Source of the DNA: Branchinecta lynchi
Taxonomy: Eukaryota > Arthropoda > Branchiopoda > Anostraca > Branchinectidae
NCBI GenBank assembly: GCA_023053575.1
Contig: JAKZAP010000010.1
Span: 10,873,225-10,937,224 of the forward strand
Reading direction: 5' to 3'
Length of the DNA: 64,000 nucleotides
The notes beneath the pieces were generated by a model. That model was not told the DNA's origin. It made no database searches and saw only the letters and a program-made list of their open reading frames with translations. A program made the translations under genes and the position numbers. Numbering within the stretch: position 1 is the stretch's first letter; every line of letters begins with the position of its first letter. Below, piece by piece: positions 49,999 through 61,900 of this stretch.

Positions 49999-52900
49999 GT
50001 AAGTAATAAATTATCAGTCATTGCCCTTATTTGAAGTTTGAGAATTTCTGAGTAAGTTACGGCTATTTTCCGAAGCCCAGTTGTGTGCCGCATATATCTG
50101 CCTAATCTTTACGGAAACACGATTATGTGCAACACAGTCGGCCCACAAGTTTCAACTCGCGGAAATGCCGTTTTGTCTGTTTTTGTACGGTATTTTCAAA
50201 TGTCTGAAAATGAAAATAAAATCCAGATAAATCTCAATAAATAGATTTTTGGGCTGATGTCCTAGCCACTCTGTTCAAGAAGAATCCTTTGTTTTATGTC
50301 TACGTGCTTCATATAGGCCAGTAGCTGATTTTATTATTTGCTGTTAAATTTGAATTTCCCCTCCAAATTTGAGCCACAAATCAAAATTCATATAGTTGTT
50401 GGCACTGTCTAGGGAACCGGGAGTCGTACTTTATGTCCTACGGGCTACGGAACCGGTAGTTCTCACGGAAACCAAACCATATGAGCTGCGATTCCAGGAT
50501 CTGACGTCATTAACTAACGGAAACTTGTATGTGCTGGCTCCCGTTCCGGTAGTAATTGGAAATAGCTCACGGAAACTTCATCGCACCAGCTTCTCGTCCG
50601 GTAGCCTCACGGAATTGTGTACTCAGAAGCTAGGGAGCCGGTAGTTGATACCGGAAACTGTATAATTGGAGCTTCTGTTCCGGTAGCGTCTACGTGGAAT
50701 ACAGAACTCACGGAGTAGTTTGGATGAGAGCTAGGATGCCGGGATTTTTACTGACTTAGAGAAAATAACATGGGAAAAAATTCACTACCGGAACCCATAT
50801 ATTGAGAGCTAAGGTACCGGTAGCAACTACTATTTGCTTGAAAATGACCAGCTCACGGACACAGATGGCCATGGGCTAGGGTTCCGGTAGTGACGAAAAA
50901 AAAAATTGAACTCACGTAACCATGTCAGTGCAGACTAGGAAACCGGAAGCAAATATTTTTAACTAACGGAACCCAGCTTCTGCGGGCTGGGGTTCCGGTA
51001 GGGCAAAAAAAAAAGAAGATTTTGAACTGGATTCAGTGAGCTGTACCGTACTCAAAGTCCATATTGACATGCGTCCGTGAGTTTGTAATTTTAATTTTTG
51101 GCACTACCGGAACCCCAGCCCGCAGGAGCTGGGTTCCGTGAGTAAAAAATATTCACTTCCGGTTTCCTAGTCTACACTTACATGGGTCTGTGAGTTCAAT
51201 TTTTTTTTTTCGTCACTACCGGAACCCTAGCCCATAGTCACCTGTGTCCGTGAGCAGGTCATTTTCAAGCAAATAGTAGTTGCTACCGGTACCTTAGCTC
51301 TCAATATATGGGTTCCGGTAGTGAATTTTTTCTCATGTTATTTTCTCTAAGTCGGTGAAAATCCCGGCATCCTAGCTCTCCTCCAAACTATTCCTTGAGT
51401 TTTATATTCCATGCAGACACTACCGGAACAGAAGTTCCAATTATACCGTTTCCGGTATCAACTACCGGCTCCCTAGCTTCTGAGTACACAATTCCGTGAG
51501 GCTACCGGACGAGAAGCTGGTGCGATGAAGTTTCTGTGAGCTATTTCCAATTACTACCGGAACGGTAGCCAGCACATGCAAGTTTCCGTTAGTTAGGTCA
51601 GATCCCAGAATCGCAGCTCATATGGTTTGGTTTCCGTGAGAACTACCGGTTCCGTAGCCCGTAGGACATAAAGTACGACTCCCGGTTCCCTAGACAGTTC
51701 CATAGTTGTTTGTCAAATTCGAGCCGCAAACATCTCGTTGGTCGTGGAAGCACGCTTGTGGGCCTTACAAACGACCGCGGAAACACTGTTTTTCGGCCCA
51801 TAAACACTTCCCGATACCGCGAAAATACGCCTTTAGAAGAGTTATTCTGACTGTGGTCATAGAAAGACCCATGTAAGGGAAACCGTGGTTGAAAGAGGGG
51901 ATTACTAGTGTGTCGCACATCCTCTTTTCTCCATGGGTAGTATAGAACAGTTGTTCCCAACCTTTTCCGTCTCACGTACCCCCGATTAAGGTTCAAAATC
52001 GTTGCATACCCGTTTTTGAATAACCATTGTCCTACTGTGCTAATAAGATCTGTCAAGACCAGAACGCCCAAAATTGCCGTAAGTGGTTAGGGATTAATGT
52101 TTAAAAATATATACAAATATATTATACTTGACACTGCAAGGTTGCCAATTTCATTATCGTCCGTAAACTGTTCAAGGACCAGAAGGACACTTGCGCTTCG
52201 TAAGCCAAAACTCTAATTTCTTGACAGATGCAGACATTTTCCAATTCAGAGATTTGGGACCTTCGCGTACCCCTTACGAGGGTCTTGCATACCCCCGTTT
52301 GGGAACCACTGGTAGAGAATGACCCCAAAGCTGGGTAGGGTGATCAAAACGCTAGAGGCGCTTCCTCCTCTGATAGAGTCCCTGTCCGAAAGGGTCGAAA
52401 GGTGTCCCATTTCGCCAGGGTCTTACCCTGTAATGCCCTCTTCTCCACTCCAATCCTCTACTTCGTGCCCTTACCGTCCTGCCCCGAAAACAACTCTTTT
52501 TTTTTTTTTTTTTCTCCCTCCTCCACTCAGCGACACAAGTGTGGCACTTACTCTTTCCATTTTTTTTCCTTTAAAATCCCATTAGCTGTACTATTATATA
52601 TTCATAACTTAACGTTTAACTTAATATTTTCACCTTTACTTGTACTATAGAACAAGACCAAAGGTGTCGATGGGATCCCAAAAATCTAAGATTTGATCCG
52701 GACAATTAGATAGATATAGATAGATAGATATGTTTATTGATCCAACTCGTAGCGCCGACATGGCACTAAATACGTCGACCATTACATTTAAATACTTGAA
52801 TAAAATACTTGGATATTTACAATTATTACATAATAGAAAATAAATCACTTAGGATTCACTTGTTTTTTGCAATTGGGTCTTGTCTTCGCCAGATCCAGTC

Positions 52901-55900
52901 TTCGCCAGATCCAGTCTTCGCCAGGCTAATCATCAAAGAAAACCGAGTTCAGATATTCCATCTATCTATCAATCTATACCTCTGTAGGCCATATCTATGT
53001 TGACGATACTGACCGAAACTTCCTGCTTTACTTCTGCCAAATTTGTGGTTTCGCCCGAATTCCGAGCGAACTACTAGTCCAGCAAAAAAAAGACAATTCA
53101 GAAACGAATCCAGCGTATCTCCTTATCCGTATACAAACATCTAATCAACATTAAATAGAACTTAGACTTAAAAAAATGCGGGTACAACCGTATTTCGGAC
53201 TAATTATATGTCCGGGTAAATAATGATTGTCATATATCAGCGTATCTTCTTACCCCTATGAATGAATGAATGAAGTATTTTATTACCCATCAACAACACA
53301 ACGGAAAGAAAAGATGGAGTATGTGAAAAGAAAAGAAAAACAACAATTACAAGAATACAACAACAACATTAACGTAGATACAAAATCACAGAACCAAAAG
53401 AAATTTATCAAAAAAGAATACCCATCCAGGGGTGTTCAACATCTTTATACGAGAGATTCTCGACCAGTTTATCAACGCATAGAATGGGATCAGCGACAGA
53501 GTACCTCTGCATCAAATACCGGTTGCGGGACCAACTGGGAACTTGAACAAGATATTTAGCAAATTTAAAATATAGCTTTCTCATCTCTTTCTTATCAGAG
53601 GTGGTTAGGAGATCCCAGAATGGAGCCACAAACAGTAAATGAGGCAGAGCCACAGCGTTGTACAACCTTGCAAGGAGTTTTTTTGGCATATTCACTTGCG
53701 ATGGAACAAGTGACGCATAAGCTCCGCGGAGTTTCCTCTCAGTACGAGCGATAATGAGCTTACGCGTTGCGGGCAGTGACGGGCCAATCGGTAGGCCAAG
53801 GTACAACAGCTCGCTCGTAGGTTTTAAATCAGTACCACCAAGGTTCACAAACTCGGGAGAAAACTGGGGCGGACAGTTAAAAAGTAATACTTGTGACTTC
53901 AGAGCATTCAAGGCCAGACCTATACATTTGTAATTCTTTTCAATTATTGGATAATTCAATTCAAGACTTAGAATCGATCGACTCAAGTTCAATAAGTCGT
54001 CAGCATAACACAAAACAGAAACATCAACTCCCTTCACAATACACGAAGTTGGAATTTTAGTTTGCGCACTTAAAGCAGCATTATTATAAATAATTGGCGA
54101 AGTAATGGCCCCTTGCTTAATTCCAAGACATACTTCAATATCCTCTTCAACCAATGCATTCCCAATCTTTAAACGGACTTTCAGATGACGATACATATAA
54201 TAAAGTGGTACAATAATATCCGACATAACCCCCCCGGTTTATCAACTCTAACATAGCCTGTGAATGGATTAAAGACCCAAAAGCATTGCTCACATCGTAC
54301 GCACCAATAGCTAAAAACTCGCATGTTTTACCAGAATCTTTCAATATAGAAGAAAGCGATTTCAGGGCCTGGAAACAACCCAGACCTCGCCGAAAACCGA
54401 ACTGGTATGGAGGCATCTTACAAACGGTTACAATATTATCAATAATAAGAAGCTCAAGCATTTTGGACAACACACTAGATACAGTAATTGGACGATAAGA
54501 AGAACACTTAGAAATTGGCTTGCCCTTCTTTAAAATCGGTGTAATTACTCCAGTACAAAAGTTATCCGGAACCACGCCCACACTAAAAACCATCTGGAAA
54601 AGCAAAGTTGACTACCAAGTTCCAAATGGCGGGCACAAATACCATCAATCCCACTAGAATACCTCTTCTTTAACTTTCGAATAATGTGAAGAATATTATT
54701 CGGTGACACAACAACTGAACCAGATTTAGGCAAAGACCCGAGAGCGGACTCTATTTGCCGATTAAAATGCTCAGACACGCAAGAATTTGGTGCTTTCAAC
54801 TGATCTGAGAAATGGGCGAACCATTCGGAAACAGGTATTCCGTCTGCAGCAGCAACAGATGTCGGCTCAGGACGCAATTTCCACAGCAAATCAGGATTTT
54901 TTTCGATCTTTTTCGCACTATCAACTCTACTTTGAACCAAATGCTCTCGTAAAACTCTACTAAATTTACGCTTAGCATGGATCCGCACAGCATTTAACTG
55001 GCCCGTTCTCGGCCGATCACATTCGTGCCATACACGCAGCCAAAACTTCGAATCAGCGCATGCTTTTTGAAGGACAGTGTTAAGAGGATGTGAGATCGAA
55101 TCCCTGTTCTTACACCTTGTTGAGATTACATCCCACTTCTGACACCATTGTTAAGAGGATGTGAGATCGAATCCCTGTTCTTACACCTTGTTGAGATTAC
55201 ATCCCACTTCTGACACCATTGTTAAGAGGATGGACGAGTGGAGGCGAGGTTTAATGAAGATAAGGCTCCTGGGGTGTGGGCTGAAGACATTCTGACACCG
55301 TAGGTGCCCACTAGCCCCAGGACCAGTCAGGAAACCGGACAAAAGAGACAAGGGAAAGTCTCAGGGAATTCTATAGCTCAGCCGCATCAATCCAGAAATC
55401 CCTAATCAAGCTGGTTCACCCATCCTAGCGAAGCTGGAATTCACATATCCAGTCAAACCCGAGGCCTACTAGCCGAGATGGACCATAACGTCTATAGTTA
55501 ATTTATCTCATGTAAATCGTGTACAAGAGCGTGACACATATAATATAGCACTAATGGGTCCCTAACTAAATATATAAACTGGTCCTTACCATAAATTATA
55601 ATACAGAGTAACTGAGGTCTTGCTCCGACCAAGGATGAAAGAGAACTACTTTTGGCTGCGGATTCATTACGCAGCCAAAATACTTAGAATGAAATGGATC
55701 AAAACCTGACCTCGGATTAGCGAGCAGCTAACTGAAGCTAGGATAAAGACCGAGTGACCTATTGTCACGATGCCGGGAAATTAATGATGGTGATGGAAAC
55801 CGAAGAGATATATAGAAAAGTAGGCGATAGATGGGGGGAATAACTAGGAGGACTATTGCAGAGCAAAGTGCTATGGGATGTCTCCATAACAACAGGGTTA

Positions 55901-58900
55901 CGCGACCATCCAAATTTCTCTGTTTTTATCTTATACTTCTTTATAGGAACTGCATCACGCTCGGCACACCTGAGAGCGTGCAGAATTTCCGAACAATACA
56001 CGTTCAACTGAATACGGATCTCTTTTTCGCTTAAACCGGGGCTCAACTGGAGCAGATGAAAAGGGACCTTAATTTTATTAAGGATATCATCACTTACACT
56101 CTGGAAAAGGACGGCATCTACATTATCCCACATTTTCTTGAACTTCCACTCGGATTTATCACGGGGAACACAAGAACCTTGGATAGGTAGTGACAAGCAG
56201 ATAGGAATATGGTCACTATATACCCCATTACTCAATACAGAAACTTCATAATTCGCAACAGAACCCGAATATAGAGCGTGGTCAAGGTTTGACACAGTGT
56301 TACTTGTCGTGATGAATGAATACGATTTGTCCTTTCTAAGCAGGGCCAAGCTATCAGGCAACAAATCAGTAATTAACTGGGAACGAGAGCACTTCTCATT
56401 AGTTAAATCGCAGTTGAAGTCCCCAATTATTAAACAGCGTGGAATCTTACGGATTGATTGTTTAACACACTTGGCAAGCTGACGAGCAGCTATGTTAAAC
56501 CTTAACTCGGATGCTTGATCTCCATAATTTGTAGGAAGATACACATTAAAAACTACCAAATCATTAATCAGTATTGCCACAAAATAATCAGTACTCTTCA
56601 CAAGACTTGCGGGGACACTACTAATTATCGCAAGGCCACCCGAAGGGCGACCACGTGACTTACGACATTTTGCTGGGGAAATAAACGCAGAGCCACTTAA
56701 CAAGTTCAAAAGGCCTGATTTTTCTTGAGAAAGAAAGTGTTCCTGAAGGCATAGAACCTCATACTGTTTAGCTAATGTTTCGAGAACAGGTAGCTTTTCA
56801 GACACACAACCGTTAATATTCCACGATAACACAGAAACCTTAGTTTCGATGGCCATGGTTAGAATTTGCTAAATTAGCTCCTGTTTCCTTCTTGTTTGCT
56901 GGGCAATGGAAAGAATAACAGTTATGCTTGGATGACTTGCAGGAAACACATGACATCTGGTTTTGGCAGGGGGAATCCTTTGAACTAGAATCTATATCTA
57001 TAGCTAACATCTAATCAACTTCAGATAAAACTTTTGCTTTTGACATATTTTCCGGTTTTGGCCGGATCCAGGCGAACTAGTTGTCCGGCGAGAAAATGGT
57101 TTCCACCATCGTGTTCAGCATGTCTTCTTACCCCTAAATCAAAACATTTAATCAACTTTAGATGAAAATTTTACTTTTAACAAACTTTCCGGTTTTTACC
57201 GGATTCCGGACGAACTACTTGTCCGGCGAGAAAATGATTTGCTCAGCACGTCTTCTTACCCCATAATCGACCATCACATTAGCTGTTTAAACATATTTTG
57301 TTTGTCCCTTAATTTGAACCCCCTTCCCCACCCCCAAATATAGGGCTACAGAGCCCATCTACGAACTCGACCTTACCCTTGACCCAAACAATCCTCACTC
57401 CAAGTTTCATCAAAATATCTCATTCCCTTCGAGAGTTATCGTGCTTACAGACGGACGGACGGACGGACAGCTTTTGCGATGTCATAGGTATCCCTCCGCT
57501 TACGTTTTGGGATCCGAAAAACTATTAAAAATCAAAATCAGCGAAAAGCATTCAAAATGATTATTGTAACAAAACAACTCTTAAAGGAAATACGGTAGGC
57601 TACATATATTTACTTGTGTAATTTGCAAGGAGTTTACAAGTGAAACATAGACTCAGTAGCCTATATATACTTTAATTGGAGATATTGAATACGTATATAT
57701 TTTTGATTCGGAGAAACTTATACTTTAAGTGGAGGCTGACCTGCAAGTCGTCGAATGGGTCAAAAATTCTAGGACACGTAGTCTCTACCCATGTCAAATG
57801 CGGACGTCATGTGCAGAGGATCATAAGAAATGGTGTGATCCACCTAGATCTTTCACATACCTAAAGCGTTTAGGGTTCTCACATAAAGTAAGTACTCGCT
57901 ACCGGATATCACGGAGAAATTGTCTGTTCTCCACAGAAAACTGTCCGAAACGGCGTACGCGCGTCTGTCGCCCTCTCATGGGCTTATTCGTCTGTTTGAT
58001 TCTTAAGTAAATTTTGTTTGTATGTGTAGTGTTTTGCCTAATTATGTCTTCGTATATTCTTTTGTACTCCACTGTTTTCGTCTTGTACGATTTGTGGGTT
58101 AAAAATAAATTATTATTAAAGCACTCAGCAGATTATACAAAACATATGCAAGACGAGTACTTGAATACTGCAGCGAAGTATGGCACGCTGAACTCGCTCA
58201 GAACCAAGACGCGAAGACTCCAGAAGCGTGCTTGCAAAATCTCAGCAACACAAACACGTCGTATAAGTAAAGTCTTCCTTTTTGGGATCCCAAAACGTAA
58301 GTGGTGACTATGACATCGCGAAAGTTGTTCTGTCTGTCCGTCTGTCAGCACGATAACTCTTGAAGGAAATTAGATATTTTGATGAAACTTGGTGTGAGGA
58401 CTCTTCGAGTCCAGGGAAAGGTCGAGTTCGTAGATGGGCCCGATAGCTGCATATTTAGTGGAGGGGGAGGGGTTTCAAATTAAGGGGCGACAATAATATT
58501 TTTTAAAAGCTAATGAGATAGTTGATTACGGGGTAAGACGACATGCTGAACACGAATATGAAAACCATTGTCTCGCCGGACAAGCACTTTACCCGGAATC
58601 CGGCTAAAACCGGAAAGTTTGTTAAAAGTAAAAGATTTAAGTTGATAAGATTTATTCCAACAAAGTTTTCAACGGATATGTCAGCTACGATTCTTCATCA
58701 GCGATATTTCGGCCCTTCTTGGCAAGGGTCCTCGTCAGGCTTTCAGTCCTCTTGTTCAACTTCGGGGAAAGAAACAAACCTGCAGTAAATAACTGAAGCT
58801 TCTACCGACTATAAATATCTTATTAAAGTAAATTATCTTGAAATACCATTATAATGAAAAACTAGTCCTGAGATTTAATTTTTGACACCGACGCTGTTTT

Positions 58901-61900
58901 TTGCTGCACGATTGGGGCGATGACAGGAAAGGTTTTTTTCTGCATTTTGATCAACTTCGGTTTTTATGGCACTTGAGCTTACTCAAGTGCCATATAGCGA
59001 TTGTAATTTCTGTCCGTCAGTCGGTCTGTCGGTCCCGGTTTTGCTAGTTCGGGCACTTCCAGATAAGCTAGGACGATGAAACTTGGCAGGCATATCAGAA
59101 ACTGGACCAGATTAAATTAGAAATTGTCGCTTCCTCGATCCGACCATCTGGAGGGGAGTGGAGGGAGGGGGAATCCGGAAAAAATAGGAAAAATGAGATA
59201 TTTTTAGCTTACGAACGGGTGATCGGATCTTAATGAAACTTGATATATGGAAGGACTTCGTGTCTCAGACCCTCCATTTTAAATCCAGACCGGATCCGGT
59301 GACACTGGGGGGAGTTGGAGGGGGAAACCGGAAATCTTGGAAAACACTTAGAGTGGGGGGATCCGGATGAAACTTGGCGGAAAGTACAAGCAAAAGTCCT
59401 AGATACGTGACTGATATAACCGGAACGGATCCGCTCACTTTGGGGGAGTTGGGGGGGGGGGGAGAAGTCCGAATTTGTAGTGATCCCGCGAGTTCCGTGC
59501 TTCCTGATGTGCTGGGACGATGGAAATTTACAGGTATGTCTGGGACCCGACCAAATTAAATAGGAAATCGTCAATTCCCCGATTCGACCATCTGGGGGGG
59601 GGGGGAGTGGAGGGACGGTGAAGCCAAAATTTGAGGTATTTTTAGCTTGCGAACGGGTGATCGGATCTTGATGAAAATTGATATTTAGGATGACCTCGTG
59701 TCTCAGACATCTCACTTTAAATCCGGGCCGGATCCGATAACACTGGGGGGAGTTGGAGGAGGGAACCGGAAATTTTGAGAAACGCTTAAAGTGGAGGGAT
59801 TGGGATGAAACTTGGTGGGAAAAACAAGCACAGGTCCTAGACACGTCATTGACATAACCGGACCGGATCAGGGCACTGTGGGGGAGTTGGGGTGGGGGTC
59901 CGGATTTCTAGCGATCCCGCGAGTTCGGCATACTTCCTGATGTCCTAGGGCGATGAAACTTGGCTGGTAGGTCAGGGATCCGAACAGATTGACTTGAGAA
60001 CAGACGTTTCCCCGATCCGACCATCGTGGGGGGAGTCCGGAATCTAGTGTCGTGCATAACTTTTGAACGGGTGATCGGATTTGAATGAAACTTGTCTGGT
60101 GAGCTATCGCCTCGGACGTTCAGTGTCACGTACGGGTCTGATACCTGTGGGTATGGGGGGGGGGGGGGGGTGGAAAACTCAAGAAACTCTAAAAGCAGAG
60201 GGATTGGGACGAAACTTAATGGATGGAACAAGCATTAGGCCTAGATGAAATTGACGGAGCCAGATGGTTTCGGTGCTCTGTGGGGGGAGTTGGAGGGGCT
60301 TTCCTGGAATTCCGGTAGTCGTGAGTTAGAATAGTTCCAGAAGTAAAACGACAACGAAACTTTGCAGGCATATTAGCGACCCGAATTATCTTGACTTAAG
60401 AACCTGACACAACATACCCCCGGAAACTTCCGTTCCTAGATCCGAGCATTTTTTGGGGAGCAAGAGAAGAGAAATATGGAAATTGACTTCTTTAAATTGC
60501 GAACGAGTGGTCTGATTCGAGTGAAACTTCATGGGTGATACGAATCGATGGCTTCGACATGTAAAACATGCGTTCGAACCATATGCGACCACGATTAGGG
60601 GAATTGGGGGTGGGGGGACTTTCGACATGCACAAAAACCAAACGGATGGACCGAATGAGATGCAATTCGACAGTGCCGAGTTTATGCGGCCTAGATTTGT
60701 TATTTGGCGTCCGGGCCGGATTCGGCCAAGGTAGGGGGGGTACTGGAAACTTGCAGATAGGCTATGCTCCAATTTCAGTCAAACTTGATGGACAGGAACA
60801 GGGAATTAAGAGATTGGGCCCGAACCGGCTCCGACAACGTTGGTGGGAGGGGGGGGGGGGTACCGGAACTTTCCAGAAATGCTCAGATTCGAGTGAAACT
60901 TGATAGATGGTATAAACGAAGATGCTTTAGGTGGTCGATTTTTTTTTATTCCGAACCAGAGTCGGCCACGGTAGGTGGAGATAGAGTGAGTACCGGAAAT
61001 CGTGTAGCACGTCTAGGGATCAAACAAATGGATTTATTGGGATGAAAGTTTGAACAGTCATGTGCATTTGCTACAGACAATCGAGACGATGCGGGAACTG
61101 CTCAGAAATGAGTGAAACTAAATATCTTATTTCTATTTCCATTTTGTCATCGGACAAGTAGTTCGCCCGGAATCCGGCCAAAACCGGAAAGTTTGTTGAA
61201 AGTAAAAGTTTATTTGAAGTTGATTAGATGTTCGATTTAGGGGTAGGAAGACATGCTGAAGACGATGGTGAAAATTATTTTCTCGACGGACAAGTATTTC
61301 GCCCGGAATCCGGCCCAAACCGGAAAGTTTGTTGAAAGTAAAAGTTTTATTTGAAATTGATTAGATGTTCGATTTTGGGGTAGGAAGACATGCTGAAGAC
61401 GATGGTGAAAACTATTTTCTCGACGGACAAGTATTTCGCCCGGAATTCGGCCCAAACCGGAAAGTTTGTCAAAATTAAAAGTTTTATTTGGAGTTGATTA
61501 GATGTTCGATTTAGGGCAAGAAGACATGCTGAACACTTATGTGAAAACAAGTTTCTACCCGGACATGTAGTTCGTCCGGAATCCGGCCAAAACCGGAAAA
61601 CTGTTGGAAGTCAAAGTTTTATTTCTAGTTGATTAGATAAGAGATTTAGGGGTAAGAAGAGATGCTGAGTCCCTGTATGACAACCGTATTTTACCCGGAC
61701 ATATAGTTCGACCGGAATCCGGCTGGAATCGGAAAATTTGTTATAAGCTAAATTTCTATTTGAAGTTGATTAGATGTTCATTACTGGGGAAAGAAGATAC
61801 CCTGATTTCGTGTTTGAGCTTTCTTTTTTCGCCGGACAAGTAGTTCTGGAGTTCGGCCGGAACCGGGAAATTGGCAGAAGTGGCAGGAAGTTTTCGTCAA

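Larger units (their letters stand above)
53260..56996 (-). mobile_element. CR1-like LINE, 5'-truncated, with solo LTR insertion
   Basis: Minus strand, in order: the end of ORF1, ORF2 (APE-type endonuclease, then reverse transcriptase), a short 3'UTR and an (ATTC)n terminus. It sits within Family A copy 7. ORF2 is broken by an 814-bp LTR-derived insert and at least two single-base frameshifts. Confidence 0.9.
52651..57520 (+). mobile_element. Family A element, copy 7, hosting a LINE and a smaller insert
   Basis: Left half 52651-53259 (AACAAGACCAAAGG start) and right half about 56997-57520 (ending (ACGG)n and TACGTTTTGGGATCCGAAAA) are continuous once a LINE (53260-56996) is set aside. A second insert at 52708-52869 is flanked by CAATT. 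Confidence 0.85.

Noticed and set aside
50396..50644. 82-codon ORF in the foldback arm
   Set aside because: Made of foldback modules, no domain, no matching frame in the mirrored arm.
55220..55891. Naming the LTR as the bivalve Steamer element
   Set aside because: Only the tRNA-Leu-type primer site and LTR ends are shared features; the LTR is much longer and no coding region is present to test it.
59230..59844. 204-codon minus-strand ORF (and similar ones at 47722-48497)
   Set aside because: Runs through Family B tandem units; proline and serine runs come from poly-G spacers on the opposite strand.
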